A stretch of 48,986 nt of DNA from CAINVV01 sp038323575 (lineage in GTDB: Bacteria > Bacteroidota > Bacteroidia > Bacteroidales > Prolixibacteraceae). The stretch lies in the NCBI GenBank assembly GCA_038323575.1, contig JBBQHB010000030.1:1-48986 (forward strand), written 5' to 3'. The position numbers and the translations under genes were made by a program. Under the pieces are notes generated by a model that was not told the origin of the DNA, ran no database searches, and saw nothing but the letters and a program-made list of their open reading frames with translations. Of this stretch, positions 1 to 8,349 are shown piece by piece (within the stretch, counting starts at the first letter, position 1; the number at the start of each line of letters is the position of its first letter).

Positions 1-863
1 CTTATTCCTCCGGTAGAATCCCGCAGTTGTGCTATCATTCCGGCTTCTTCAATAAACAGGCAATAATCAGTTATGTTATTCCGGCTGGCTGAAAGTGCAG
101 TTGCTATACTTGTCATATTGGGCTTAAACGGCACACTTTTAGCAATAATGGCCAGCAATTGCTTCAATTTTCGGCCTGTGGACACATTCATCCCGGCATA
201 CAACGGAATATCTGTCTCCATAGTCTGATTAACAATTTGTTGTAACCTCAGGTCAAAGCCTTCTTCTATTGCAAAAGGATAATACCCTCTTTTCAGATAA
301 TCATCAAAAAAAGGCAATGGATGTTTTACTCCGGGAAGTTCGGCTTTATGATCCAGAATTTCTTCCAAAGAATACGACTGGACTTCCATTTGATGAAACA
401 ATTGCAAATATTCCCTGAAAGACAAACCTTGCATATTGTACATTACAGCCCTGCGACTTAAATCTGAGGATCCTTTTTTGATATCCAAAACAGATGAACC
501 GGTAAATACTACATTCAGTTCCGGATGATAATCATATATCAGTTTCAGTTCCTTCGCCCAGTCTTTGTATTTATGAATTTCATCAACAAACAGGTATTTC
601 CCGCTGCGCTTTACAAAATCTCCAGCTAAATCAATTAGCCTGTTGTCGGCAAAATAAAAATCTTCAGCAGTTACATAAAGCGTCTCAGCAGGATTCAGAT
701 TCCTTTTAATATGCTGTAAAACCAGCGTAGTTTTCCCAACTCCACGTGGACCAGTAAGTCCGATCATACGACTTTTCCAGTTCATTTCAGCATAAATGTA
801 GCGGATGAAACCGGTATTTGTCTCTCTTAAAAGCTTCTGAAACTGTTCAAATAATTTGTCCAT
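1..863 (-). CDS. AAA_14/DUF4143-type ATPase, 3' end outside window
   Basis: The reading frame starts at the ATG at 861-863 and runs off the left edge of the window, so about 287 N-terminal residues are visible and the C-terminus is missing. Walker A is GPRGVGKT (residues 38-45), Walker B is LFVDEIHK (91-98), and a sensor-like VVFTGSS follows at about 118-124. This order, with an R-rich SRRAVMYNMQGLSFREYL segment after it, is that of the AAA_14 ATPases, whose C-terminus normally carries a DUF4143 domain. These proteins are common accessory ATPases in Bacteroidota and their role is unknown. The family assignment is firm and the function is not. No neighbouring gene suggests a partner. Confidence 0.85.
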   Translation of the reverse strand, partial: MDKLFEQFQKLLRETNTGFIRYIYAEMNWKSRMIGLTGPRGVGKTTLVLQHIKRNLNPAETLYVTAEDFYFADNRLIDLAGDFVKRSGKYLFVDEIHKYKDWAKELKLIYDYHPELNVVFTGSSVLDIKKGSSDLSRRAVMYNMQGLSFREYLQLFHQMEVQSYSLEEILDHKAELPGVKHPLPFFDDYLKRGYYPFAIEEGFDLRLQQIVNQTMETDIPLYAGMNVSTGRKLKQLLAIIAKSVPFKPNMTSIATALSASRNNITDYCLFIEEAGMIAQLRDSTGGI

Positions 864-974
864 AGCAGTTTATTTTCAGTAAAAATAACAATTATGCACC
901 AATAGAGTGCGTATTTAAATAAAAATAGCACTATTAAAGTGCAAATTGTATTTTGCTTGATTCTTTTACATCTA

Positions 975-1139
975 TTAGTCGTTGAATGGTTGAGACGAAC
1001 TGGCTGCAAGTACAAAGGCATTGTACGAATGCTTCTTTATTTTTACCTGCACCATTAAAGGGTGGCGAATAGTATCCTTGGATATTCCGAAAAGAACGGT
1101 TGCCTCCGTAATAGAAATATAAGTGCCCGATAATATAAT
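975..1139 (-). pseudogene. Remnant of excisionase-like helix-turn-helix protein
   Basis: An open frame without a standard start codon encodes about 54 residues ending at a TAA at 975-977. It contains YISITEATVLFGISKDTIR, which has the look of the winged helix-turn-helix start of excisionase/MerR-like DNA-binding proteins (an [IL]xxEAxxLFGIS.xTI pattern). The sequence then stops resembling the family. I read it as a decayed piece of a mobile-element or phage-type gene. It could be chance similarity. No integrase is visible nearby. Confidence 0.4.
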
Positions 1140-1154
1140 ACCAAACTCAATAAT

Positions 1155-1201
1155 TTTTTTTAAAATAAAAACCGCAGTAAATCAGGCATTTACTGCGGTT
1201 T
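1155..1201 (-). terminator. Intrinsic terminator of dnaK
   Basis: Two perfectly complementary 14-nt arms (1169-1182 and 1188-1201) flank a 5-nt loop. In the minus-strand transcript the stem is followed by a U-rich tract. It lies about 30 nt past the dnaK stop codon. Confidence 0.9.
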
Positions 1202-1232
1202 CCCTATTTTTAATAATCGTTTTTAATCGACT

Positions 1233-3143
1233 TTACTTTACTTCTTCAAAATCAACATCAGTAACTTCGCCGTCGCCTTTGCTTCCTTTTTGCTGGGATG
1301 CCTGTCCTTCGTTGGGAGCTCCCTCCGGCCCTGCCTGGGCATTTGATGCATTGTACATCTCCTGCGACGCAGCCTGAAAGACAGTATTCAACTCATTGGT
1401 TGCAGTATCTATGGCGCTGTAATCTTTGTTTTTGTGTGCCTCTTTTAAATTGTTCAAAGCAGTCTCAATCGGAACTTTCTTGTCGGCAGGCAATTTATCG
1501 CCAAACTCTTTCATTTGCTTTTCCGTCTGGAAAATCAGTGAATCGGCATGGTTAAGTTTTTCAACCTGCTCTTTTGCCTGTTTGTCAGTTTCTGCATTGG
1601 CAGCGGCTTCTTCCTTCATCCGCTTGATCTCCTCATCACTCAAACCTGAAGAGGCTTCGATTCGGATCGACTGCTCCTTGCTTGTTGCTTTGTCCTTTGC
1701 AGTCACATGCAGGATACCGTTGGCATCGATGTCGAAGGAGACTTCGATCTGCGGAACTCCGCGTTGTGCCGGCGGAAGGCCGTCGAGGTGAAATTTGCCG
1801 ATCGTTTTGTTTCCTGCTGCCATCGGGCGTTCACCCTGAAGAACATGAATCTCAACTGAGGGCTGATTGTCTGAAGCAGTCGTAAAAGTCTCGGATTTTT
1901 TGGTCGGGATGGTCGTGTTGGACTCAATCAAACGGGTCATTACGCCTCCCATGGTTTCTATACCTAATGAAAGCGGAGTAACATCCAGCAAGAGAACATC
2001 TTTTACCTCCCCGGTCAAAACACCACCCTGGATGGCGGCACCTACGGCAACTACCTCATCGGGATTAACCCCTTTTGAAGGTGCTTTGCCAAAGAGTTGC
2101 TGCACTTTTTCCTGAATGGCCGGGATACGTGTAGAACCGCCCACCAAAATTACCTCGTCAATGTCGCTGATGGTCATTCCTGCATTTTTCAAGGCTTTAC
2201 GACATGGCTCCATGGTCGCATTGATCAAAGAGTCAGCAAGTTTCTCGAATTGTGCACGTGTCAGTTTTTTAACCAGGTGCTTTGGAATTCCGTTTACCGG
2301 CATGATATACGGCAGGTTGACCTCTGTCTCTGTAGAACTTGAGAGCTCAACTTTGGCCTTCTCGGCAGCTTCTTTCAAACGTTGGAGCGCCATCGGATCT
2401 TTACGCAGATCGATGCCTTCGTCAGATTTGAACTGATCTGCCAACCAGTCAATGATCACCTGGTCAAAGTCGTCTCCGCCAAGGTGGGTATCACCATCAG
2501 TCGATTTAACTTCGAATACACCCTCACCCAGTTCAAGGATGGAGATATCAAAAGTTCCTCCGCCAAGGTCAAATACGGCAATTTTCATATCCTTGTGCAT
2601 TTTGTCCAGGCCATAAGCCAGCGACGCTGCAGTTGGTTCGTTGATAATACGGCGTACTTTCAGACCGGCAATCTCGCCTGCCTCTTTGGTGGCCTGGCGC
2701 TGAGAGTCGTTGAAATAGGCCGGAACGGTAATGACGGCTTCTGTTACTTCCTGGCCCAGGTAATCCTCGGCAGTTTTCTTCATTTTCTGAAGAATCATGG
2801 CAGAGATTTCCTGCGGTGAGTAAAAACGGTCATCTATTTTAACCCGCGGCGTGTTGTTGTCTCCCTGAATTACTGCAAAAGGAACCCTTCCGATCTCTTT
2901 GGAAACCTGGTTAAAGGTTTCGCCCATAAATCTTTTGATCGAAGAGATCGTTTTGGTTGGATTTGTGATAGCCTGCCGTTTGGCCGGATCACCGACTTTG
3001 CGCTCTCCATTATCGACAAACGCAACAATGGAAGGCGTTGTACGTTTACCTTCACTATTGGGGATCACAACAGCTTCGTTGCCCTCCATGACGGCAACAC
3101 ATGAGTTGGTTGTCCCTAAGTCAATTCCAATAATTTTTCCCAT
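1233..3143 (-). CDS. dnaK: Molecular chaperone DnaK (Hsp70)
   Basis: Cytoplasmic ATP-dependent Hsp70 chaperone of 636 residues, the usual bacterial length. The N-terminal nucleotide-binding domain opens with GIDLGTTNSCVAVMEG and has the phosphate loop FDLGGGTFD and the VGGSTRIPAIQ segment. The substrate-binding domain follows (LLLDVTPLSLGIET onward), then a helical lid and a C-terminus ending in EEVK. The frame is open 63 nt further upstream, but the ATG at 3141-3143 (MGKIIGIDLG) matches the conserved start. No dnaJ or grpE is adjacent, so the gene looks monocistronic: it has its own terminator and a long upstream control region. Confidence 0.98.
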   Translation of the reverse strand: MGKIIGIDLGTTNSCVAVMEGNEAVVIPNSEGKRTTPSIVAFVDNGERKVGDPAKRQAITNPTKTISSIKRFMGETFNQVSKEIGRVPFAVIQGDNNTPRVKIDDRFYSPQEISAMILQKMKKTAEDYLGQEVTEAVITVPAYFNDSQRQATKEAGEIAGLKVRRIINEPTAASLAYGLDKMHKDMKIAVFDLGGGTFDISILELGEGVFEVKSTDGDTHLGGDDFDQVIIDWLADQFKSDEGIDLRKDPMALQRLKEAAEKAKVELSSSTETEVNLPYIMPVNGIPKHLVKKLTRAQFEKLADSLINATMEPCRKALKNAGMTISDIDEVILVGGSTRIPAIQEKVQQLFGKAPSKGVNPDEVVAVGAAIQGGVLTGEVKDVLLLDVTPLSLGIETMGGVMTRLIESNTTIPTKKSETFTTASDNQPSVEIHVLQGERPMAAGNKTIGKFHLDGLPPAQRGVPQIEVSFDIDANGILHVTAKDKATSKEQSIRIEASSGLSDEEIKRMKEEAAANAETDKQAKEQVEKLNHADSLIFQTEKQMKEFGDKLPADKKVPIETALNNLKEAHKNKDYSAIDTATNELNTVFQAASQEMYNASNAQAGPEGAPNEGQASQQKGSKGDGEVTDVDFEEVK

Positions 3144-3206
3144 TTTTTCTGTATTTACTATTATTTTGTTTTTGTTGCAATTTTCATTTCTTATATCTCC
3201 TCTCAA

Positions 3207-3222
3207 TCAATCTTTGTGCCAA
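3207..3222 (-). promoter_or_regulatory. Candidate sigma-54 (-24/-12) promoter of dnaK
   Basis: On the minus strand TTGGCACAAAGATTGA resembles the sigma-54 consensus TGGCAC-N5-TTGC(A/T), with GG and GA (consensus GC) separated by 10 nt. It would start transcription about 50 nt before the dnaK ATG. I found no TAnnTTTG housekeeping -7 box in this interval. The call rests on one motif with a mismatch at -12. Confidence 0.4.
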
Positions 3223-3227
3223 TCCCT

Positions 3228-3311
3228 AAATGACAGCGTTTTTTACCTGTTTTTTGATCAGTACTTTCCCGATAGGGTATATACCTGTCATTTAATGTGA
3301 CAAAACGACAG
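3228..3311 (-). promoter_or_regulatory. Repeated CTGTCATTT half-sites upstream of dnaK
   Basis: AAATGACAG at 3228-3236 is the exact reverse complement of CTGTCATTT at 3285-3293. The latter is half of an inverted repeat TGTCA-N7-TGACA (3286-3302), and a further related half-site, CGACAG, lies at 3306-3311. They sit upstream of the putative -24/-12 promoter, where enhancer-binding proteins bind. The function is inferred. Confidence 0.4.
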
Positions 3312-3334
3312 AAAAATGATGGGGGCAATGTATT

Positions 3335-3365
3335 TTTGGCATTTTATTTCTTTTGGATATCTTTG
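3335..3365 (+). promoter_or_regulatory. Bacteroidota-type -33/-7 promoter
   Basis: TTTG at 3335-3338, a 19-nt spacer, then TATCTTTG at 3358-3365 fits the TTTG-N19-TAnnTTTG consensus of the primary Bacteroidota sigma factor. It lies 38 nt before the ATG of the DUF5009 gene and probably drives that gene and panB. Confidence 0.75.
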
Positions 3366-3403
3366 GAAGAATTAACTACAAATATTAATAACAAAACGAC
3401 CAA

Positions 3404-4549
3404 ATGCAAAAACAAATTCTAACTGAAAAGCAGAACGGAAGACTTGCATCACTCGATGTACTTCGCGGTTTCGACATGCTTTGGATTATTGGCGGAGGAA
3501 GCTTAATCGTTGCGCTGGCAAAGACGCTGGACTGGGGATGGCTCAATGTGGTGGCAGAACAGATGGAACATGTCAGATGGGAAGGGTTTCACTTTGAGGA
3601 CCTGATCTTCCCGCTTTTCATGTTTATCTCCGGGGTTGCAATTCCTTATGCGATCTCATCAAAAATTGAAAAGGGTGCCGATAAGTTTTCGTTGTTTAAA
3701 AAAGCAGCCAAACGCGGGATCATCCTGATCCTACTGGGGATTATGTACAACGGAGCACTGCACCGTGAACTTGCGATGTCCACCATCCGCATACCCAGTG
3801 TTCTTGGTCAGATCGGTTTTGCCTATTTCTTCGCTGCAACCATCGTGATCTATACCAAAAGCATGAAATCCAGAATTTTCTGGTTAGCCGGCATTCTGGG
3901 TTCTATAGCAATACTTCAGTTGTTGGTGCCTGTTCCTGGACAGGGGGCAGGGCTGCTGGATCCGATCAACGGAATCAATGCTTATCTCGACAGGTTACTG
4001 ATTCCCGGGAGACTTCATGGAAAAACATTTGATCCGGAAGGATTGTTGTGCTGCATTTCAGCTATTTCCGTTACATTGATGGGCGCGTTGGCCGGAGGCA
4101 TTCTGCGTGACGGCAAACCCGCATCAACCAAAAAAGCCGCTACACTGGCCATAACAGGCGCGAGTGTGCTGGTCGTTGCCTTGTTGCTTTCAACCTTCTA
4201 CCCGATCATCAAGGCAGCCTGGACCGTGCCTTTCGATTTGCTCACTTCAGGAATCAGTTTCCTGTTGCTGGCTCTTTTCTATTTCGCCATCGATGTAAAA
4301 GACTGGAGTTCACCAACCAGAAACTGGGGAATAGGAGCCAAAAAAGCATTTTTCTTCAAGGTGATAGGGATGAATTCGATTACCATTTACCTTGGCAGTG
4401 CAATATTTGATTTCCGTGATGCATCCTCCTTCTTCGTTGGTTTTCTGAATCCGGTACTTGGAGGTTGGATTGTTATTCTTGGCGCTATCGTACTGGAATG
4501 GTTAGTTCTTTACTTTTTATATAAGAAAAATGTTTTCCTGAAAGTTTAA
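3404..4549 (+). CDS. DUF5009 / HGSNAT-like membrane acyltransferase
   Basis: Polytopic inner-membrane protein of 381 residues. The conserved SLDVLRGFDMLW motif (residues 16-27) opens the first membrane helix. FEDLIFPLFMFISGVAIPYA follows, and about ten hydrophobic segments run to the C-terminus. This is the pattern of the DUF5009/DUF1624 family, related to human heparan-alpha-glucosaminide N-acetyltransferase and bacterial NagX. The family is thought to move acetyl groups across the membrane onto amino sugars, but the substrate here is unknown. It has its own promoter, and panB starts 13 nt downstream, so the two are likely cotranscribed. A paralogue lies at 16675-17790. Confidence 0.88.
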   Translation: MQKQILTEKQNGRLASLDVLRGFDMLWIIGGGSLIVALAKTLDWGWLNVVAEQMEHVRWEGFHFEDLIFPLFMFISGVAIPYAISSKIEKGADKFSLFKKAAKRGIILILLGIMYNGALHRELAMSTIRIPSVLGQIGFAYFFAATIVIYTKSMKSRIFWLAGILGSIAILQLLVPVPGQGAGLLDPINGINAYLDRLLIPGRLHGKTFDPEGLLCCISAISVTLMGALAGGILRDGKPASTKKAATLAITGASVLVVALLLSTFYPIIKAAWTVPFDLLTSGISFLLLALFYFAIDVKDWSSPTRNWGIGAKKAFFFKVIGMNSITIYLGSAIFDFRDASSFFVGFLNPVLGGWIVILGAIVLEWLVLYFLYKKNVFLKV

Positions 4550-4562
4550 AAATTCAATCATT

Positions 4563-5381
4563 ATGTCAGTGCACAAAGAGATCAAAAGGGTAACCACGCA
4601 TGTACTTGCAGAGATGAAGCTCCACGGGGAAAAAATTTCCATGCTTACATCCTACGACTACAGCATGGCCAAACTGGTCGACCAGGCCGGTATTGATGTG
4701 ATTCTTGTCGGGGATTCTGCCTCCAATGTCATGGCAGGCAATGAGACCACCCTGCCTATCACCCTCGATCAGATGATCTACCATGGCAAATCGGTGGTCA
4801 GAGCAGTAACCCGATGCCTGGTGGTAGTCGACATGCCTTTTGGCACTTACCAGGGAAACTCGCTTGAGGCTTTGAATTCTGCCATCAAAATCATGAAAAT
4901 CACCCATGCCGATGCCGTAAAACTGGAAGGCGGCAGCGAGGTGATCGAATCTGTCCATCGGATTTTATCTGCAGGGATACCGGTGATGGGCCACCTCGGA
5001 CTGATGCCCCAGTCGATCAATCGTTACGGCACCTATGTTGTAAGGGCCAAAGACCCGGTAGAGGCCGATAAACTGATGAACGACGCCAAATTATTGGAAG
5101 AGGCAGGATGTTTCGCCATCGTACTGGAGAAAATCCCTGCCTCACTGGGAGCTAAAGTCGCCAAAGAACTTAAAATTCCAATTATAGGCATTGGCGCCGG
5201 CGGCGGTGTAGACGGTCAGGTACTGGTCATCCACGACATGCTCGGCCTCACCCAGGAGTTCTCGCCGAGGTTCCTTCGCCGTTACCACGATCTTGCCACG
5301 GAGATAAAGGGAGCTGTCGTCAACTACATCAGGGATGTCAAATCAAAGGATTTCCCGAACGAAAAGGAGCAGTATGATTGA
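4563..5381 (+). CDS. panB: 3-methyl-2-oxobutanoate hydroxymethyltransferase
   Basis: Cytoplasmic enzyme that adds the hydroxymethyl group of methylene-tetrahydrofolate to 2-oxoisovalerate, giving ketopantoate, the first step of pantothenate synthesis. Its 272 residues match the family length. Diagnostic stretches are MLTSYDYSMAKLVDQAGID, VILVGDSASNVMAGNETT (Mg-binding Asp and neighbours), VMGHLGLMPQSI and GIGAGGGVDGQVLVIHDMLG. The stop codon overlaps the start of the next gene by 8 nt (ATGATTGA), which suggests translational coupling. No panC or panD is nearby. Confidence 0.97.
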   Translation: MSVHKEIKRVTTHVLAEMKLHGEKISMLTSYDYSMAKLVDQAGIDVILVGDSASNVMAGNETTLPITLDQMIYHGKSVVRAVTRCLVVVDMPFGTYQGNSLEALNSAIKIMKITHADAVKLEGGSEVIESVHRILSAGIPVMGHLGLMPQSINRYGTYVVRAKDPVEADKLMNDAKLLEEAGCFAIVLEKIPASLGAKVAKELKIPIIGIGAGGGVDGQVLVIHDMLGLTQEFSPRFLRRYHDLATEIKGAVVNYIRDVKSKDFPNEKEQYD

Positions 5382-6057
5382 GATCCTGTTCGAGGACAAT
5401 CACCTCATTGTAGTGAATAAGCCATGTGGCGACATTGTGCAGGGGGATAAAACCGGCGACAAAACGATTGGCGATGATATAAAAGTCTATCTGAAAGCGA
5501 AATACGATAAGCCAGGCAATGTTTTCCTGGGGGTTACCCACCGGCTGGATCGTCCGACAAGCGGCGTACTGCTGTTTGCCAGAACCTCCAAGTCGCTTAC
5601 CAGGATGAATGAACTTTTCAGGAATGAAGGCTCTATCAGCAAAACTTATTGGGCAGTTGTGGATGTCAAACCTGATCCTCCGGTTGCCACACTTGAGCAC
5701 TGGTTGGTACGCAACGAGAAACAGAACAAATCATTTGCCTACCTGAAGGAGCAAAAAGAGTCCAAAAAAGCGGCCCTCACCTACCGGTATATCGCCTCAT
5801 CCGACAGGTTTCACCTGCTGGAGATAGAATTGCATACCGGCAGGCATCACCAAATCAGGGCACAGCTGGCTGCCATCGGGCTGCACATCAAAGGAGATTT
5901 AAAATACGGATTTTCAAGATCCAACAAAGACGGAGGGATCCACCTTCACGCCCGAACCATCCGTTTTATACATCCCGTAACACAGGAACAAATATGCATC
6001 ACGGCTCCGGTTCCAAACGACCCGGTCTGGAAATATTTTGAAAATTTGATGGTATAG
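5374..6057 (+). CDS. RluA-family RNA pseudouridine synthase
   Basis: Converts a uridine in rRNA or tRNA to pseudouridine. The 227-residue protein has the RluA catalytic motif HRLDRPTSG (residues 56-64; Asp59 is the nucleophile), the substrate-binding ELHTGRHHQIRAQLA segment, and a C-terminal ALHLHA-like GGIHLHAR. There is no N-terminal S4 domain. I chose the ATG at 5374 because AAAGGAGC lies just upstream and the protein then begins MIEILFEDNHLIVVNKP, the usual family start. It overlaps panB by 8 nt. The target RNA position cannot be told from sequence. Confidence 0.93.
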   Translation: MIEILFEDNHLIVVNKPCGDIVQGDKTGDKTIGDDIKVYLKAKYDKPGNVFLGVTHRLDRPTSGVLLFARTSKSLTRMNELFRNEGSISKTYWAVVDVKPDPPVATLEHWLVRNEKQNKSFAYLKEQKESKKAALTYRYIASSDRFHLLEIELHTGRHHQIRAQLAAIGLHIKGDLKYGFSRSNKDGGIHLHARTIRFIHPVTQEQICITAPVPNDPVWKYFENLMV

Positions 6058-6078
6058 ATCCAAATTGATTCAAAGAAG

Positions 6079-7137
6079 ATGGGAGAGACTATTTTGGAGA
6101 AAAAAGTAAGATGGGGAGTAATAGGATCAGGCGGGATTGCCGCCAGAAGGACTATCCCGGAAGGGATTTTACCTGCAAAGAATGCTGCGCTGGTTTCATT
6201 ATTTGATATTAATGAAGAAGTTAACAAAGCAGCCGCCGATCGGTTTAACGCATTCGCGGCGCCATGCATTGAGGATTTGCTCCAATCCGGTATAGATGCA
6301 GTCTATATCGCTACGCCCGTAAATCTGCATCTGCAACATGTCAGGCTTGCAGCAAAATCCGGCAAACATGTTTTCTGCGAAAAGCCACTGGGGCTTTCCG
6401 TTTTTGAAGCCGAAGAAATCGGGAAGATTTGCAAGGCGGAAGGTGTATTGATGGGGTCAGCATACATGATGAGGTTTTCGTCCCAGCATCGGGAAGCATT
6501 AAGATTAATTCAGGCAGGTAAATTGGGACAACCTGTTTATTGCCGCGCCCAGTTATCCTGTTGGTACCCTCCCATTGCAGGTGCATGGCGGCAGGATCCG
6601 AAAACTTCAGGCGGAGGTGCACTTATGGACATGGGAAGTCATTGTATTGATTTGCTGGAGATGTTTTTTGGAGCGGTAAAGAAAGTCAGTTGTTTTCTTG
6701 GCAACAATGTTCACGGCTATTCTTCTGAAGACAGTGCAGTCGTTTCCCTGGTTTTTAAAAACGGAGCCATCGGAACGGTTGACAGCTTTTTTTGTATCCC
6801 GGACAGCAGCAGCAAAAATATGCTGGAGCTTTACGGCGCTAAAGGAAGTATTATTGCAAACGGGACCATAGGACAGGAAGCGTCAGGTTCAATGATTGCC
6901 TTTATTGAAAATGACAATGCTGATTATAATCCACTGCAGGCAAGAGTTAAAGAAAAAGGTCAGAACCTGAATCCTCAGCCGGTAAACACCTATCTTGCAG
7001 AAATAGAAGAATTTAGTTCTGCTATTTTAGAAAACAGGAAACCTTCCAATAACTTTGATCAGGGACTTCATAGTCAAAAAGTGCTGGCTGCCTGTTATTT
7101 GTCGGCACAATCAGGAAAAGTGGTTAAAATACTTTAA
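6079..7137 (+). CDS. Gfo/Idh/MocA family oxidoreductase (cytoplasmic)
   Basis: NAD(P)-dependent sugar or inositol dehydrogenase-type protein of 352 residues. The Rossmann fold opens with WGVIGSGGIAARR, and the nicotinamide-binding EKPLG sits in HVFCEKPLGLS. The C-terminal alpha/beta domain contains GGGALMDMGSHCIDLLEM, whose His is a usual catalytic-region residue. There is no signal peptide. It starts 21 nt after the pseudouridine synthase and may be the last gene of that transcript. The substrate is unknown. Confidence 0.92.
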   Translation: MGETILEKKVRWGVIGSGGIAARRTIPEGILPAKNAALVSLFDINEEVNKAAADRFNAFAAPCIEDLLQSGIDAVYIATPVNLHLQHVRLAAKSGKHVFCEKPLGLSVFEAEEIGKICKAEGVLMGSAYMMRFSSQHREALRLIQAGKLGQPVYCRAQLSCWYPPIAGAWRQDPKTSGGGALMDMGSHCIDLLEMFFGAVKKVSCFLGNNVHGYSSEDSAVVSLVFKNGAIGTVDSFFCIPDSSSKNMLELYGAKGSIIANGTIGQEASGSMIAFIENDNADYNPLQARVKEKGQNLNPQPVNTYLAEIEEFSSAILENRKPSNNFDQGLHSQKVLAACYLSAQSGKVVKIL

Positions 7138-7257
7138 CTTCCGCCATCCGAAAATTGTTTCAGAAACATTCAGAAACAGAATCGTAATAATTCTTATTGA
7201 CAACAAGTTACTGTTCCTGTTGAACTTAGTGAGATAAATTTAACTATTTCAAAACCT

Positions 7258-8349
7258 ATGAAAATCACGCTTATTCTTGCATGCCTGTTAAATACCATGC
7301 TGAGCAGTGTTGCAGCTCAAAACCCGGTCAGGATCGGCATTGCCGGATTGTCTCATTCGCATGTCATTCCTTTGCTGAAAAGCATGAACCGGGGTGACAT
7401 CCAAATTGTTGGTATTGCTGAAAGCGATCAGGACCTTTGTGATCGATACGCAAAGCAATTTTCGATCGAAAAAAAGATCATATTCAAATCACTGGATGAA
7501 ATGCTGGATCAGACAAAACCCGACGGTGTTGTCACTTTCACCTCCATCTTCGATCACCTCAAAGTAGTGCAGGCCTGTGCCCCCCGCAAAATTCACGTGA
7601 TGGTTGAAAAGCCTTTGGCCGTGAGCACAAAACATGCCAACGAGATGGCAAAACTGGCAGAAAAGTATGGTATAATGGTACTGACTAATTATGAGACTTC
7701 CTGGTATCCTTCCAACCATGCCGGGTATGGCATGATCCGCAATGGAGATATTGGAGATCTACGAAAAATTATCGTTTACGACGGGCACAAAGGTCCGAAA
7801 GAAATAGGTGTAAACAAAGAATTTCTTGACTGGCTCACGGACCCTGTATTGAACGGAGGGGGAGCAGTTGTCGATTTTGGCTGCTACGGTGCTGACCTTA
7901 TTACCTGGCTTATGAAAGGAGAAAAACCAACATCCGTATTTGCTCAATTCAAACAATACAAACCGGATATTTATCCAAAGGTTGACGATGATGCCACCAT
8001 CGTTCTCTCCTACCCCGGGATGGAAGGGATCATCAACGCTTCATGGAACTGGCCCTTCAACCGAAAAGACATGCACATTTATGGAACAACCGGCTATTTA
8101 TTGATAGACAATGCAGAATCAATCAGGTACCGGTTCGCTGAAAAGGCAAAGGAAGAAGTCAAAACAATTGCTGCGAATACTATTCCATTTACCGATCCCT
8201 TCGTCTATTTTGCTGCTGCAATAAAAGGTGATGTGGTTATTTCAGACACTGATTTAGCTTCACTTAAATTAAACAGGACTGTTGTTGAAATACTCGAAGC
8301 TGCCCGAAAAAGCAACAAAACCGGTAAAAAAGTCAGTATACCGAAATGA
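7258..8349 (+). CDS. Exported Gfo/Idh/MocA family oxidoreductase
   Basis: A 363-residue member of the same superfamily as its upstream neighbour but with a clear signal peptide (MKITLILACLLNTMLSSVAAQ), so it probably works in the periplasm. The Rossmann motif is IGIAGLSHSH, the EKPLA motif is in HVMVEKPLAVS, and GGGAVVDFGCYGADLITW aligns with the usual GGGxxxDxGxH region, with Cys-Tyr in place of the His found in the 6079 gene. Periplasmic members are common in Bacteroidota sugar loci, often with tightly bound NAD. Its stop overlaps the start of the metallophosphoesterase by 4 nt (ATGA), so the two are coupled. Confidence 0.9.
   Translation: MKITLILACLLNTMLSSVAAQNPVRIGIAGLSHSHVIPLLKSMNRGDIQIVGIAESDQDLCDRYAKQFSIEKKIIFKSLDEMLDQTKPDGVVTFTSIFDHLKVVQACAPRKIHVMVEKPLAVSTKHANEMAKLAEKYGIMVLTNYETSWYPSNHAGYGMIRNGDIGDLRKIIVYDGHKGPKEIGVNKEFLDWLTDPVLNGGGAVVDFGCYGADLITWLMKGEKPTSVFAQFKQYKPDIYPKVDDDATIVLSYPGMEGIINASWNWPFNRKDMHIYGTTGYLLIDNAESIRYRFAEKAKEEVKTIAANTIPFTDPFVYFAAAIKGDVVISDTDLASLKLNRTVVEILEAARKSNKTGKKVSIPK

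Noticed and set aside
1298..2819. Several open frames of 80-145 codons on the plus strand within dnaK
   Set aside because: They are frames opposite a highly conserved gene, with no start signals or recognisable domains.
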